Notes: a model not told the origin generated them from the sequence alone. A stretch of DNA of 64,000 bases from Arthrobacter gengyunqii (GCF_023022985.1 NZ_CP095461.1:1240001-1304000); one strand, 5' to 3'; positions 26,391-35,670 are shown, numbered from the stretch's first letter. Program-made: numbers and translations.

Positions 26391-26660
26391 TTGGCACTTG
26401 ATCCCGTAGTCAAGCAGGAAATCATCAAGGAATACGCTCGGGCCGAAGGCGACACCGGTTCGCCCGAGGTTCAGGTTGCAGTGCTGTCGCGCCGCATCCT
26501 CGACTTGACTGAACACCTGAAGACGCACAAGCACGACCACCACACCCGCCGCGGCCTGATGGCCATGGTTGGTCGCCGTCGTCGTATGCTTTCGTACCTC
26601 AAGGATACGGACATCGCGCGTTACCGTGCGCTCATCGAGCGCCTCGGCCTGCGTAAGTAG
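26391..26660 (+). CDS. rpsO: 30S ribosomal protein S15
   Basis: 89 residues, the exact family length, with [20 protein letters not shown], the conserved [33 protein letters not shown] and [14 protein letters not shown]15 binds the central domain of 16S rRNA. The start is TTG 26391, with AGGAGA seven bases upstream. An upstream extension in frame is unrelated leader sequence. A terminator follows directly. Confidence 0.96.
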   Translation: MALDPVVKQEIIKEYARAEGDTGSPEVQVAVLSRRILDLTEHLKTHKHDHHTRRGLMAMVGRRRRMLSYLKDTDIARYRALIERLGLRK

Positions 26661-26670
26661 TCTTTGGAGA

Positions 26671-26706
26671 GGGCGGCCCCTGCGTTTCGTGGGAGCCGCC
26701 CTTTTT
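26671..26706 (+). terminator. Intrinsic terminator after rpsO
   Basis: GGGCGGC (26671-26677) pairs with GCCGCCC (26695-26701), followed by a T5 run at 26702-26706. Confidence 0.8.
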
Positions 26707-26982
26707 CAGGCAGGCATGGACACCGGTTCGACCGGAAGCGCACCTGCCCTCGAATAATCCTGGCACTACAGCAGCAACAGCACCACAGCAGTAACAGCCA
26801 CATCAACAGGAGTCAGCCAGCATCGCAGCATTCGCGGTCCTCGGTAGTGGTCTCCGGGAGTTTTCCGCCCGTGGACCTCGATCGAAGACCGGGTGTTGAA
26901 CCGACCCGCTTCACAGCGGTGCACGCGTTTATTGGGACGATGCTGGATGCCTCCGCCAACGTAGAAACGGAGGTGGCTCTCT
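26707..26982 (+). promoter_or_regulatory. pnp promoter and long leader with SD hairpin
   Basis: No gene is supported here. A TAATCC box at about 26755-26760 could start a leader of roughly 215 bases. The leader contains an irregular CAG/CAA-rich stretch (26766-26815). CCTCCG at 26950-26955 can pair with CGGAGG at 26968-26973. The second arm contains the Shine-Dalgarno GGAGG for pnp (ATG 26983), so the ribosome site could be masked. Confidence 0.5.
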
Positions 26983-29208
26983 ATGGAGGGTCCCGAAATT
27001 CAGTTCTCAGAAGCCGTCATTGACAACGGCAAATACGGCCAGCGCGTCATTCGCTTCGAAACCGGCCGTCTGGCCCAGCAGGCTGCAGGCGCAGCCACTG
27101 TCTACATCGACGATGACACCGTCCTGCTGTCGGCAACGTCCGCCGGCAAATCCCCGCGTGAAGGTTTCGACTTCTTCCCGCTGACCGTGGACGTCGAAGA
27201 GCGCATGTACGCCGCCGGCCGCATCCCGGGCTCGTTCTTCCGCCGCGAAGGCCGCCCGTCCACCGAAGCCATCCTGGCCTGCCGCCTGATGGACCGCCCG
27301 CTGCGCCCCGCCTTCGTCAAGGGCCTGCGCAACGAGGTCCAGATTGTGGTCACCGTCCTGGCGATCAACCCCGACGTGCTGTACGACGTCGTGGCAATCA
27401 ACGCTTCCTCCATGTCCACCCAGCTGAGCGGCCTGCCGTTCTCCGGTCCGATCGGCGGCGTCCGCGTTGCCCTGATCGACGACCAGTGGGTTGCCTTCCC
27501 GAAGCACTCCGAACTGGAGCGCGCAGTGTTCTCCATGGTGGTTGCCGGCCGCATTGCAGGTGACGACGTCGCCATCATGATGGTGGAAGCCGAAGCCACC
27601 GACGCCGCCTGGAACCTCATCAAGGAAGAGGGCGCCACCGCCCCGACCGAAGAAGTTGTTGCAGAAGGCCTCGAAGCGGCCAAGCCGTTCATCAAGGCCC
27701 TGTGCGAGGCACAGGCCGACCTGGCGGCACGCGCCGCCAAGCCGACCGTCGAGTTCCCGATCTTCCTGGACTACCAGGACGACGTCTACGAAGCCGTGGA
27801 AGCCGCAGCCGCTGACAAGCTGGCCAAGGTCTTCTCGATCGCTGACAAGCAGGAGCGCGACATCGCCGCCGACGAGCTCAAGGACGAAGTTGTTGCTTCG
27901 CTCTCCGAGAAGTTCGAAGGCCGCGAGAAGGAAATCTCCGCAGCATTCCGCTCCGTCACCAAGCAGGTTGTGCGCCAGCGCATCCTGAAGGACCAGGTCC
28001 GCATCGACGGCCGCGGCCTGACGGACATCCGCCAGCTCACCGCCGAGGTTGAGGTTCTGCCCCGCGTCCACGGTTCGGCCATCTTCGAGCGCGGCGAAAC
28101 CCAGATCCTGGGCGTCACCACGCTGAACATGCTCAAGATGGAACAGCAGATCGACTCGCTGTCGCCCGTAACGCGCAAGCGCTACATGCACAACTACAAC
28201 TTCCCGCCGTACTCCACCGGTGAAACCGGCCGCGTGGGTTCGCCCAAGCGCCGCGAAATCGGCCACGGTGCCCTGGCAGAGCGCGCGCTCATGCCGGTGC
28301 TGCCGACCCGTGAAGAATTCCCGTACGCCATCCGCCAGGTCTCCGAAGCCCTGAGCTCCAACGGTTCCACCTCCATGGGTTCGGTCTGCGCCTCGACGCT
28401 GTCCATGCTCAATGCCGGTGTTCCGCTGCGCGCTCCGGTTGCCGGCATCGCCATGGGCCTGGTCTCCGACCAGGTTGACGGCGAAACCCGCTACGCCGCC
28501 CTGACCGATATCCTCGGCGCCGAAGATGCCTTCGGTGACATGGACTTCAAGGTTGCCGGCACCTCCGAGTTCGTCACGGCCATCCAGCTGGACACGAAGC
28601 TCGACGGTATCCCCGCTTCCGTGCTGGCAGCAGCACTGAAGCAGGCCCGCGAAGCCCGCCTGCACATTCTCGGCGTCATGGACGCTGCGATCGACACCCC
28701 GGACGAGCTCTCCGAGTACGCCCCGCGCATCATCTCGGTGAAGATCCCCGTGGATAAGATCGGCGAGGTCATTGGCCCGAAGGGCAAGATGATCAACCAG
28801 ATCCAGGAAGACACCGGCGCTGACATCTCCATTGAAGATGACGGCACGGTCCTGATCGGTGCAACCGACGGCACCTCCGCCGAGGCTGCCCGTGCGGCGG
28901 TCAACGCGATCGCCAACCCGCAGGTCCCCGAGATCGGCGAGCGTTACCTGGGTACGGTTGTGAAGACCACCACGTTCGGTGCCTTCGTATCCCTGACCCC
29001 GGGCAAGGACGGCCTGCTGCACATCTCCGAGCTGCGCAAGCTCGCCGGTGGCAAGCGCGTTGACAACGTTGACGAGGTTGTCTCCGTCGGCCAGAAGATC
29101 CAGGTGGAAATCACCAAGATCGACGACCGCGGAAAGCTCTCCCTGTCTCCGGTGGTTGCTGACGACGCCGAAGGCGAAGAAGCAGCGGAAGCCGAGTCCG
29201 CAGAGTAA
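26983..29208 (+). CDS. pnp: Polynucleotide phosphorylase / guanosine pentaphosphate synthetase
   Basis: 3'-5' phosphorolytic exoribonuclease; the actinobacterial enzyme is also described as GPSI. 741 residues with two RNase PH domains ([23 protein letters not shown] in the first; [15 protein letters not shown] and [13 protein letters not shown] in the second). A KH domain ([19 protein letters not shown], near 587) and an S1 domain ([20 protein letters not shown]) follow. The ATG is nine bases from GGAGG. The M16 peptidase gene starts immediately after the stop. Confidence 0.97.
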   Translation: MEGPEIQFSEAVIDNGKYGQRVIRFETGRLAQQAAGAATVYIDDDTVLLSATSAGKSPREGFDFFPLTVDVEERMYAAGRIPGSFFRREGRPSTEAILACRLMDRPLRPAFVKGLRNEVQIVVTVLAINPDVLYDVVAINASSMSTQLSGLPFSGPIGGVRVALIDDQWVAFPKHSELERAVFSMVVAGRIAGDDVAIMMVEAEATDAAWNLIKEEGATAPTEEVVAEGLEAAKPFIKALCEAQADLAARAAKPTVEFPIFLDYQDDVYEAVEAAAADKLAKVFSIADKQERDIAADELKDEVVASLSEKFEGREKEISAAFRSVTKQVVRQRILKDQVRIDGRGLTDIRQLTAEVEVLPRVHGSAIFERGETQILGVTTLNMLKMEQQIDSLSPVTRKRYMHNYNFPPYSTGETGRVGSPKRREIGHGALAERALMPVLPTREEFPYAIRQVSEALSSNGSTSMGSVCASTLSMLNAGVPLRAPVAGIAMGLVSDQVDGETRYAALTDILGAEDAFGDMDFKVAGTSEFVTAIQLDTKLDGIPASVLAAALKQAREARLHILGVMDAAIDTPDELSEYAPRIISVKIPVDKIGEVIGPKGKMINQIQEDTGADISIEDDGTVLIGATDGTSAEAARAAVNAIANPQVPEIGERYLGTVVKTTTFGAFVSLTPGKDGLLHISELRKLAGGKRVDNVDEVVSVGQKIQVEITKIDDRGKLSLSPVVADDAEGEEAAEAESAE

Positions 29209-30606
29209 ATGTCACACCTTGCTGATGGAAACCGTCCCGATGCCGGACATGCTCCGGCATCCGGGACGGTTGTCCGCCTTCCGCTGACCACCCTTCCCGG
29301 CGAACCGTCCCTTGTGATGGGAACTCCGGGAGGCGCCGTCGTGCACCGTTCCGTCCTTCCGGGCGGAGTGCGCGTGCTGACCGAGGCCATGCCCGGTCAG
29401 CGGAGCGCGACCATCGGTTTTTGGGTTGGTGTCGGCTCGCGGGATGAAGCCGCGGGCCGACACGGCTCAACCCACTTCCTTGAACACCTGCTGTTCAAGG
29501 GAACCACGCGCCGCTCCGCGCTGGACATCGCGCTGGCCTTTGACGAGGTGGGCGGGGAATCCAACGCGGCCACGGCCAAGGAAAGCACCTGCTACTACGC
29601 ACGGGTGCTGGATACTGATCTGCCGATGGCCATCGACGTCATCACGGACATGATCACCTCCGCGGTCCTGGACCCGGAGGAACTGGAACAGGAACGCGAC
29701 GTCATCCTGGAAGAAATCGCCATGGATGCCGACGATCCCGCGGACCTGTGCCACGAAAAGTTTGCCGAAGCCGTCCTGGGCGACCACGCCCTGGGCCGCC
29801 CCATCGGCGGCACGCCCGAAGCGATCAAGAGCGTTCCGCGCGAAGCTGTGCTGGAACACTACCGGCGCTACTACCGTCCCTCGGAGCTGGTGGTCACCGC
29901 TGCCGGCGGCCTGGAGCACGACGACGTTTGCGCCCTGGTGCTCGACGCCCTGAAGAAGGCGGGCTGGGATCTGTCCGAGGACGCCGTTCCGGCGCCCCGC
30001 CGGAACACCGAACCGGCGACAATCTCCGGCACCGCCGGAGTCCAGGTCATCAACCGGCCGGTGGAACAGGCCAACGTGGTCATGGGCTGCCCGTCGCTGA
30101 CCGCCACCGACGACCGCCGCTTTGCCATGAGCGTCCTGAACACCATCCTGGGCGGCGGCATGTCCTCGCGCCTGTTCCAGGAGATCCGCGAAAAGCGGGG
30201 TCTGGTGTACTCCACCTACTCCTTCTCCGCGTCCTACGCCGATGCCGGATATTTCGGCATGTATGCGGGCTGCTCACCGGCCAAGACCCGCCAGGTTATC
30301 GACCTGATGGGTTCCGAACTGGAGCGGCTGGCAGCGGACGGCGTGGACGAAGCCGAGCTGAAGAAGGCCCGCGGCCAGATCGCCGGCGGCATGGTCATGG
30401 CGCTGGAAGATTCCAGCTCCCGCATGTCACGCCTGGGCCGGGCCGAGCTGGTCAGCGGAGAGTTCATCGACATCGACGAGTCCCTCGCCCGCATTGGTGC
30501 CGTCACCGCAGAGGAAGTGCAGGCACTGGCCGCCGAACTGGCCGCCGCCCCGCGCACCATCACCGTGGTGGGACCGTTCAGCTCGAAAGAGGAGCTGGGC
30601 TTCTAG
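29209..30606 (+). CDS. M16 family zinc peptidase (PepR/MPP-like)
   Basis: 465 residues. The inverted zinc motif is in STHFLEHLLFKGT (about residues 90-95, HxxEH), with the downstream Glu in TAKESTCYYARVL and LEEIAMDADDP. The C-terminal inactive-type half contains GGGMSSRLFQEIREKRGLVYS. The enzyme degrades small proteins or peptides. Its ATG abuts the pnp stop codon, giving a pnp-pepR operon as in most actinobacteria. A 21-bp hairpin follows. Confidence 0.92.
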   Translation: MSHLADGNRPDAGHAPASGTVVRLPLTTLPGEPSLVMGTPGGAVVHRSVLPGGVRVLTEAMPGQRSATIGFWVGVGSRDEAAGRHGSTHFLEHLLFKGTTRRSALDIALAFDEVGGESNAATAKESTCYYARVLDTDLPMAIDVITDMITSAVLDPEELEQERDVILEEIAMDADDPADLCHEKFAEAVLGDHALGRPIGGTPEAIKSVPREAVLEHYRRYYRPSELVVTAAGGLEHDDVCALVLDALKKAGWDLSEDAVPAPRRNTEPATISGTAGVQVINRPVEQANVVMGCPSLTATDDRRFAMSVLNTILGGGMSSRLFQEIREKRGLVYSTYSFSASYADAGYFGMYAGCSPAKTRQVIDLMGSELERLAADGVDEAELKKARGQIAGGMVMALEDSSSRMSRLGRAELVSGEFIDIDESLARIGAVTAEEVQALAAELAAAPRTITVVGPFSSKEELGF

Positions 30607-30632
30607 CCTTTTCTCTTTCCCGGAAACAGCCA

Positions 30633-30679
30633 AAACAGCAGGAGCACGTCCCCGCCGAGGGGACGTGCTCCTGCTGTTT
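30633..30679. terminator. Bidirectional terminator, 21-bp stem
   Basis: A perfect 21-bp stem pairs 30633-30653 with 30659-30679 around a 5-base GCCGA loop. It lies between the M16 peptidase gene (plus) and moaD (minus). TTT follows on the plus strand and TTTT on the minus strand. Confidence 0.8.
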
Positions 30680-30709
30680 GCTGTGGGTTCCTCCTGCGGG
30701 ATGCCCGGC

Positions 30710-30997
30710 TTATCCGCCCGCGAACGGCGGCAGGATGTCTACGGTGTCTCCGGCGGCCAGAGGCAGGGACCGGTCGCGCGCTGCAAATCCGTTGACCAGG
30801 AACGTGCTGCGGGAAATCACGCTCTTCAGCGGGGGAGTGCCCTCGGGTGCCGAGACATGCCGGGCGGAAAGGAAATCCAGCAGCTCGCTCAGCGGCGCGC
30901 CCTCGGACACTCCGTCCACTCCCGGTTCCGTCCCGGCCAGGATCTCTTCCTCCACACCGGATGCCGCTTTCGCTGCACCGAAATATCGAATCTGCAC
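30710..30997 (-). CDS. moaD: MoaD/ThiS family sulfur carrier (molybdopterin synthase small subunit)
   Basis: 95 residues with a beta-grasp fold: the start MQIRYFGAAKAASG, FLVNGFAARD in the middle, and the C-terminal LAAGDTVDILPPFAGG. The terminal Gly-Gly is the site thiocarboxylated for sulfur transfer. MoaE, encoded at 38088, is the expected partner. It starts one base after the moaA stop, so the two form a minus-strand operon. Confidence 0.9.
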   Translation of the reverse strand: MQIRYFGAAKAASGVEEEILAGTEPGVDGVSEGAPLSELLDFLSARHVSAPEGTPPLKSVISRSTFLVNGFAARDRSLPLAAGDTVDILPPFAGG

Positions 30998-32179
30998 TTA
31001 GCCGCCTATCGCACTCATGGTCCGGTCCGGCTGCACATAGTCAGCGTCCCCCAGACCGGTATGGTCCATTCCGTGGGCTTTGGGTTTGCCCCACATGGCG
31101 TCCTGCCAGCGGGCCGCCACCTCGGCGTCTCCGCTGCCCGGAGTGCGGAGAAGTTCCAGCAGATCGGTTTCCTCGTGGGAAAACAGGCAGCTGCGCACCT
31201 TGCCCTCGGCCGTGATCCGGGTCCGCCGGCAGTCCGCACAGAACGGCTCCGTGACCGAGGCGATGATGCCCACGATGCCGGCGACGACGTCGGGGGCGCT
31301 GCGGCGCCGGACTTCCCAGCGTTCGGCGGGGGCGCCGTCGCGCTGCCGCGGGTCGGGCGTGAGGATGAAGTCCCGCTCCAGCCAGCCGCGGATCTCCGCC
31401 GCGGAGATCATTCCGTCCCGGGTCCAGCCGTGGTCCGCGTCCAGCGGCATCTGCTCAATGAAGCGCAGCTCAAAGCCGTGGCTGACGGCCCATTCGAGCA
31501 GATCCGGGGATTCGACGTCGTTGATCCCGCGCATCAGCACGGCGTTGATCTTGATCAGTCCCAGCCCCACCCGGGCGGCTTCCTCGACGCCGGCCAGCAC
31601 GCGCGGCAGGAAAGGCCGGCGGGTCAGCTGAGCGAAGGTATCCGGATGCAGGGAATCGAGCGAGACGTTGATTCGGGTCAACCCGGCGTCCTTGAGCGCC
31701 TGGGCTTTTTTGTCCAGGCCCAGACCGTTGGTGGTCATTGAGATGGGAAGGTCCGGATGGTTGCTGCGGATCCCGGCGACAATGTCGACCAGATCGGCGC
31801 GCACCAGCGGTTCGCCTCCGGTCAGGCGCAGTTCCCGAACTCCCAGCTCGTCCACGCCGATCCGCACCAGCCGGACAATCTCCGCGCCGCTGAGAACCTT
31901 GTCCTTGGCGAGCCAATCCAAACCCTCGGCGGGCATGCAGTAGGTGCAGCGGAGGTTGCACTTGTCCGTCAGGGACAGCCGCATGTCGGTGGCGCGGCGC
32001 CCGTACCGGTCCAGGAGCCCGTCAGCGGCGCGGACACCCGCTGCCGCCGCCGAACCGTTGGCTTCTGAGGCACCGGCATGCGAGCCGGCGGCGTCATCCG
32101 CAGTCGAACCGGTGGCACACCCGGAGCCGGCCGCGCTTGGCGGCGAGCCGATGGACGGCATTCCCAGCTGGATACCCAT
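30998..32179 (-). CDS. moaA: GTP 3',8-cyclase MoaA
   Basis: Radical SAM enzyme of molybdenum cofactor synthesis; with MoaC it converts GTP to cPMP. The SAM cluster motif is Cys74, Cys78, Cys81 in CNLRCTYC, and LTGGEPLVRADLV follows. The C-terminal cluster cysteines are in FCADCRRTRITAEGKVRSCLF. The last residues are SAIGG, with the required Gly-Gly. The 393-residue protein has about 45 extra Ala/Gly/Ser-rich residues before the usual LLDRYGRRATDMRLSL. Start ATG 32179 is supported by TAACCT six bases upstream. Confidence 0.95.
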   Translation of the reverse strand: MGIQLGMPSIGSPPSAAGSGCATGSTADDAAGSHAGASEANGSAAAAGVRAADGLLDRYGRRATDMRLSLTDKCNLRCTYCMPAEGLDWLAKDKVLSGAEIVRLVRIGVDELGVRELRLTGGEPLVRADLVDIVAGIRSNHPDLPISMTTNGLGLDKKAQALKDAGLTRINVSLDSLHPDTFAQLTRRPFLPRVLAGVEEAARVGLGLIKINAVLMRGINDVESPDLLEWAVSHGFELRFIEQMPLDADHGWTRDGMISAAEIRGWLERDFILTPDPRQRDGAPAERWEVRRRSAPDVVAGIVGIIASVTEPFCADCRRTRITAEGKVRSCLFSHEETDLLELLRTPGSGDAEVAARWQDAMWGKPKAHGMDHTGLGDADYVQPDRTMSAIGG

Positions 32180-32217
32180 GGGTCGAGGTTACGCCCTTTC
32201 ACGGTTAGGCTCTATCA
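32180..32217. promoter_or_regulatory. Overlapping divergent leaderless promoters of moaA and modA
   Basis: The two start codons are only 38 bases apart. On the minus strand TAACCT (32191 to 32186) ends six bases from the moaA ATG. On the plus strand TAGGCT (32206-32211) ends six bases from the modA ATG. Each -35 region must lie over the opposite -10 region or start, so the two promoters should interfere with each other. Confidence 0.6.
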
Positions 32218-32988
32218 ATGCGTTTTATCCGACGAAACCTGCCGTCTCTGGCTGCCTCCGCCGCCTTGATGGCGGTTGTCGCGGGCTGTTCCGCGCCGGC
32301 CGGCAGTGGCACCGGAACGCCGGGTCCCGACATTACGGTATTCGCCGCAGCTTCACTCACGGATGTGATCGAAGCCATGAATGAAGCCTACGACGGCGGC
32401 GGCCGGCTGCGCACCAACCTCGGCTCGAGCGCCCAGCTCGGCAGCCAGCTTTTGTCCGGAGCTGCGGCTGACGTCGTCATCACGGCTGATCTTGAGGCCC
32501 TGGACCCTGTCCGGGAGAAGGGGCTGATCGCCGCCGAACAGGTGGTGGCCGGGAATTCGACTGTTTTGGTGCTGGCACCAGGGAACCCGGGGGAGGTGGC
32601 GACGCTCGCCGATCTGTCCTCGGAGACAGTGCAGTCGGCGGTCTGCGCCGCGTCGGTGCCGTGCGGCCGGGCTGCCGCACGTGTCCTGGACAGCGCCGGA
32701 GTGGTCCTGAGCGGGGAAAGCCGGGAGGACAGCGTCCGGTCGGTCCTGACGAAAGTGGCAACGGGGCAGGCGGATGCCGGCCTGGTGTACCAAACCGATG
32801 CGCTCTCGGCTGCGAACCGAGGGGTGACGTATCTTGAACTGAATGATCCCGAACCCAACCAGTACCCCGCGGCCCTGACCGTGGAGGGAGCAGAGCATGA
32901 GGCAGCTGTCGGATTCTATGAGTGGCTCGCCGGGAACGACGCGGCCCGGATCTTCCGCGAGGCGGGCTTCCGCATTCCGGGACAGTGA
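32218..32988 (+). CDS. modA: Molybdate ABC transporter substrate-binding lipoprotein
   Basis: 256 residues. A lipoprotein signal ends in VAGCSAP (Cys near 24). The periplasmic-binding domain shows ITVFAAASLTDVIEAMNEAY, FNLGSSAQLG-like NLGSSAQLGSQLLSGAAADVVITAD, and ATGQADAGLVYQTDA near the C-terminus, all typical of ModA. It binds molybdate or tungstate outside the membrane. The permease gene is 139 bases downstream. No ATPase gene is present nearby. Confidence 0.93.
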   Translation: MRFIRRNLPSLAASAALMAVVAGCSAPAGSGTGTPGPDITVFAAASLTDVIEAMNEAYDGGGRLRTNLGSSAQLGSQLLSGAAADVVITADLEALDPVREKGLIAAEQVVAGNSTVLVLAPGNPGEVATLADLSSETVQSAVCAASVPCGRAAARVLDSAGVVLSGESREDSVRSVLTKVATGQADAGLVYQTDALSAANRGVTYLELNDPEPNQYPAALTVEGAEHEAAVGFYEWLAGNDAARIFREAGFRIPGQ

Positions 32989-33127
32989 CAGAGACAGTGA
33001 CCGGGAGAGTGGCAGCGACCGTGACCGGGACAGTGAGCCGGCGGGCCGGCAGGCGGACGCCGGCGGAAAGTGGCGTCTGTCCGGGAAACGGCGCCGCGGG
33101 CAGGTCTCGCCGGACCGGGGCGGGGCA
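32989..33127. other. modA-modB spacer with GACAGTGAC-type repeats
   Basis: The spacer holds short repeats of GACAGTGAC / GACCGTGAC over about 32984-33040. One frame reads through as a Ser/Asp/Arg-rich string joined to modB, and it could be an N-terminal extension, but it would have to begin inside modA. I treat it as non-coding. Confidence 0.45.
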
Positions 33128-33928
33128 ATGAACCGCGAAGCGCGGGCCACCACGCCAACGTGGCTGTGGATCCCGGCGTCGCTGGCGCTGCTGTTTTGCG
33201 CAGGCCCGGTGGCGGCGCTCCTGCTGAACGTCCCGTGGACCTCGCTGGGTTCGCTGCTGACCGCCTCCGAAGCCCGTACCGCTCTGGGACTGTCCCTGGC
33301 CACCTCGGTGGGCTCCACCTTGATCTGCGTGGCATTGGGCCTGCCGTTGGCCGTCCTGTTCAGTAAGCTGTCAGGTCCCTGGATGCAGCTGCTGCGCGGC
33401 ATTCTGCTCATTCCGCTCGTGCTGTCCCCGGTGGTTTCCGGCATTGCGCTGTTGTATTTCTGGGGGCGCCAGGGCATTGCCGGCCGGGTATTGGAATCCG
33501 CGGGCCTGGGCGTGGGCTATTCGCCGGCAGCGGTCCTGATAGTGCAGGTGTTTGTCTCGCTGCCGTTCTTTGTGGTGGCGTCGCTGAGCAGCCTGCGGGC
33601 GGTTGACCATGACCTGGAAATGGCAGCTGCCACATCCGGAGCCGGGCCCACGGCGATCCTGCGCTACATCACCGTGCCGCTGGCGCTGCCCGGCATCATA
33701 GTGGGTGCACTGCTCGCCTTCGCCCGTTCGCTGGGGGAATACGGCGCCACGATCACCTTCGCCGGCAGCATTGAGGGGCGCACCCGCACGCTGCCGCTGC
33801 AGATTGAGCTCAGCCTGAACTCCAACCAACCGGAAATCGCGCTGGGAATCTGCCTCATCCTGATCTCGCTCTACCTTGTGCTGCTGGCTCTGGCACGCTT
33901 CGGGGTGGCGCTGCTGCTGCCGCGCTGA
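33128..33928 (+). CDS. modB: Molybdate ABC transporter permease
   Basis: 266 residues with six membrane segments and the permease signature EMAAATSGAGPTAILRYITVPLALPGI (the EAA loop that docks the ATPase). FARSLGEYGATITFAGS is characteristic of ModB. ATG 33128 starts a conserved N-terminus (ATTPTWLWIPASLALLF). Longer in-frame starts add a Ser/Asp/Arg repeat and overlap modA. The cognate ModC is missing here; an ATPase would have to come from elsewhere. Confidence 0.92.
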   Translation: MNREARATTPTWLWIPASLALLFCAGPVAALLLNVPWTSLGSLLTASEARTALGLSLATSVGSTLICVALGLPLAVLFSKLSGPWMQLLRGILLIPLVLSPVVSGIALLYFWGRQGIAGRVLESAGLGVGYSPAAVLIVQVFVSLPFFVVASLSSLRAVDHDLEMAAATSGAGPTAILRYITVPLALPGIIVGALLAFARSLGEYGATITFAGSIEGRTRTLPLQIELSLNSNQPEIALGICLILISLYLVLLALARFGVALLLPR

Positions 33929-34083
33929 CCGGTGGAGCGCGCGGACAAAACCAGGTTTGGGCAGACTTCTCAGGATCCGCCCAGCCGGCACCGATAGAAC
34001 AGACCAGAGCAGACCAGCGGGGGAGAACAGACCGGCGGCTGAAACACCCCGTCAGCGGCGGAACATCGACAGAAGCGAGCGGC

Positions 34084-35622
34084 ATGACACGCACGGCCTC
34101 AAAATTCCCCCTGTGGGCTGCTGCGTCGGGTGTTGTGGCCGCGGGCCTTGGCGTGGTTGCCGGGGAACTGGCGGCAGCCCTGATGAGTCCGTCGCTCTCT
34201 CCGGTGAGCGCGGTGGGTTCCGTAGTCATCGACGGGATGCCCGGACCGGTGAAGGACTGGGCCATTGGCCTGTTCGGAACTGCCGACAAGGCAGCGTTCC
34301 TGGTGGCCATGTCCGCGGTCATCGCCCTGTGCGGCGCAGCAGCCGGGGTCCTTCAGCTGCGCCGCCCGCCGGCCGGCGCCGTCGTCATCGGTTTCCTGGG
34401 TGCGGCCGGCCTGGCTGCCGTGCTGACCCGGGCGCAAATGAGTGTGCTGTCCCTGGTGCCTCCGCTGCTGGCCGCCGCGGTGGGAATCCTGGTGCTGCGT
34501 GCCCTGATCGCCCGACTTGGACGGTGGCGCGATTCGCTTCCCGAAGAAGCCGGTGCCCGGCGGCGCGACGTGCTGATGACCCTGGGCGGGGGAGCAGCGG
34601 TGGGCGTGGTGGCGGGCGCGCTGGCCGGCGGATCCCGGGTGGGACAGGTGAACGCGGTGGCCCTGCGCGACGGCGTGGTCCTGCCCTCCGCGGTGACGCC
34701 GGCGGCGCAGATTCCCGTGGGCGCGGATTTGGAGATCCCGGGCCTGGCACCGGTGCTGACGCCCGCCGCGGACTTTTACCGCATTGACACCGCACTGAGC
34801 GTTCCGTTGGTTGATGCCAACGAGTGGACCCTCAAGGTCACGGGCATGGTGGACCGGGAGATGACCATCAGTTTTGCCGACCTGCTCGCCAAACCGCTGC
34901 AGGAAAGCTACGTCACCCTGGCCTGCGTTTCTAATGAGGTGGGCGGCAGCCTGATCGGCAACGCCAAATGGCTGGGCTGGCCGGTCCGCAACCTGCTGGC
35001 CGCCGCCGGCGTCCAGAACGGCGCCGATATGGTGCTGTCCACGAGCCGGGACGGCTGGACGGCATCCACCCCGCTCGAGGCCCTGACGGACAACCGCGAC
35101 GCCCTGCTGGCGGTGGGCATGAACGGAGAATCGCTGCCGCTGGAACACGGCTTTCCGGTGCGCCTGGTGGTCCCGGGTTTGTACGGGTATGTGTCAGCCA
35201 CCAAATGGGTCACCGAACTCAAGGTCACGCGGTTCAGCGACGAAGTTGCCTACTGGGCCCAGCGCGGCTGGACCGAACGCGGACCCATCAAGCTGTCCTC
35301 CCGGATCGACACACCGTCCCGGGGTGCTTCCACGGATGCCGGGAAAACCACTGTGGCCGGCATGGCCTGGGCCCAGCACACCGGCATCCGCGGGGTGCAG
35401 GTGCGGGTCGACGACGGCGGCTGGCAGGACGCGGACCTGGCCCCGGCAATCTCGGCTGACACCTGGGTGCAGTGGTCGGCCGGCGTTGACCTCAGCCCGG
35501 GCGAGCACACGGTTACCGTGCGCGCCATCGATGCCGACGGCACCGAACAGGATGAAACGCAGCGCCCGGTGGTACCCGACGGCGCCACCGGCCTGCATAC
35601 AATTCGAGTGAACGCGAAGTAA
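34084..35622 (+). CDS. Membrane-anchored molybdopterin-dependent oxidoreductase (sulfite oxidase family)
   Basis: 512 residues. About five membrane helices occupy the first ~190. The extracytoplasmic molybdopterin domain follows, with the Mo-ligand Cys281 in YVTLACVSNEVGG and the pterin-binding LSTSRDGWTASTPLEAL and PVRLVVPGLYGYVSATKWV. A C-terminal Mo-co dimerisation domain (Ig-like; GVQVRVDDGGWQDADL) completes the family layout. Electron acceptor and substrate are unknown; sulfite or another oxyanion is possible. It sits between modB and moeA, so it is a likely client of the cofactor made here. Confidence 0.9.
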   Translation: MTRTASKFPLWAAASGVVAAGLGVVAGELAAALMSPSLSPVSAVGSVVIDGMPGPVKDWAIGLFGTADKAAFLVAMSAVIALCGAAAGVLQLRRPPAGAVVIGFLGAAGLAAVLTRAQMSVLSLVPPLLAAAVGILVLRALIARLGRWRDSLPEEAGARRRDVLMTLGGGAAVGVVAGALAGGSRVGQVNAVALRDGVVLPSAVTPAAQIPVGADLEIPGLAPVLTPAADFYRIDTALSVPLVDANEWTLKVTGMVDREMTISFADLLAKPLQESYVTLACVSNEVGGSLIGNAKWLGWPVRNLLAAAGVQNGADMVLSTSRDGWTASTPLEALTDNRDALLAVGMNGESLPLEHGFPVRLVVPGLYGYVSATKWVTELKVTRFSDEVAYWAQRGWTERGPIKLSSRIDTPSRGASTDAGKTTVAGMAWAQHTGIRGVQVRVDDGGWQDADLAPAISADTWVQWSAGVDLSPGEHTVTVRAIDADGTEQDETQRPVVPDGATGLHTIRVNAK

Positions 35623-35670
35623 CTTTCGCCGTCCGCCGTTTCGTTCATTCCCTCCGCCACAAGGAGTCCG

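Noticed and set aside
26766..26815. CAG/CAA-rich stretch as a microsatellite
   Set aside because: Irregular, with no fixed unit; treated as part of the pnp leader.
27007..29022. 671-codon open frame antisense to pnp
   Set aside because: A GC-rich third-position shadow of pnp; no domain, poor amino-acid composition, no ribosome site.
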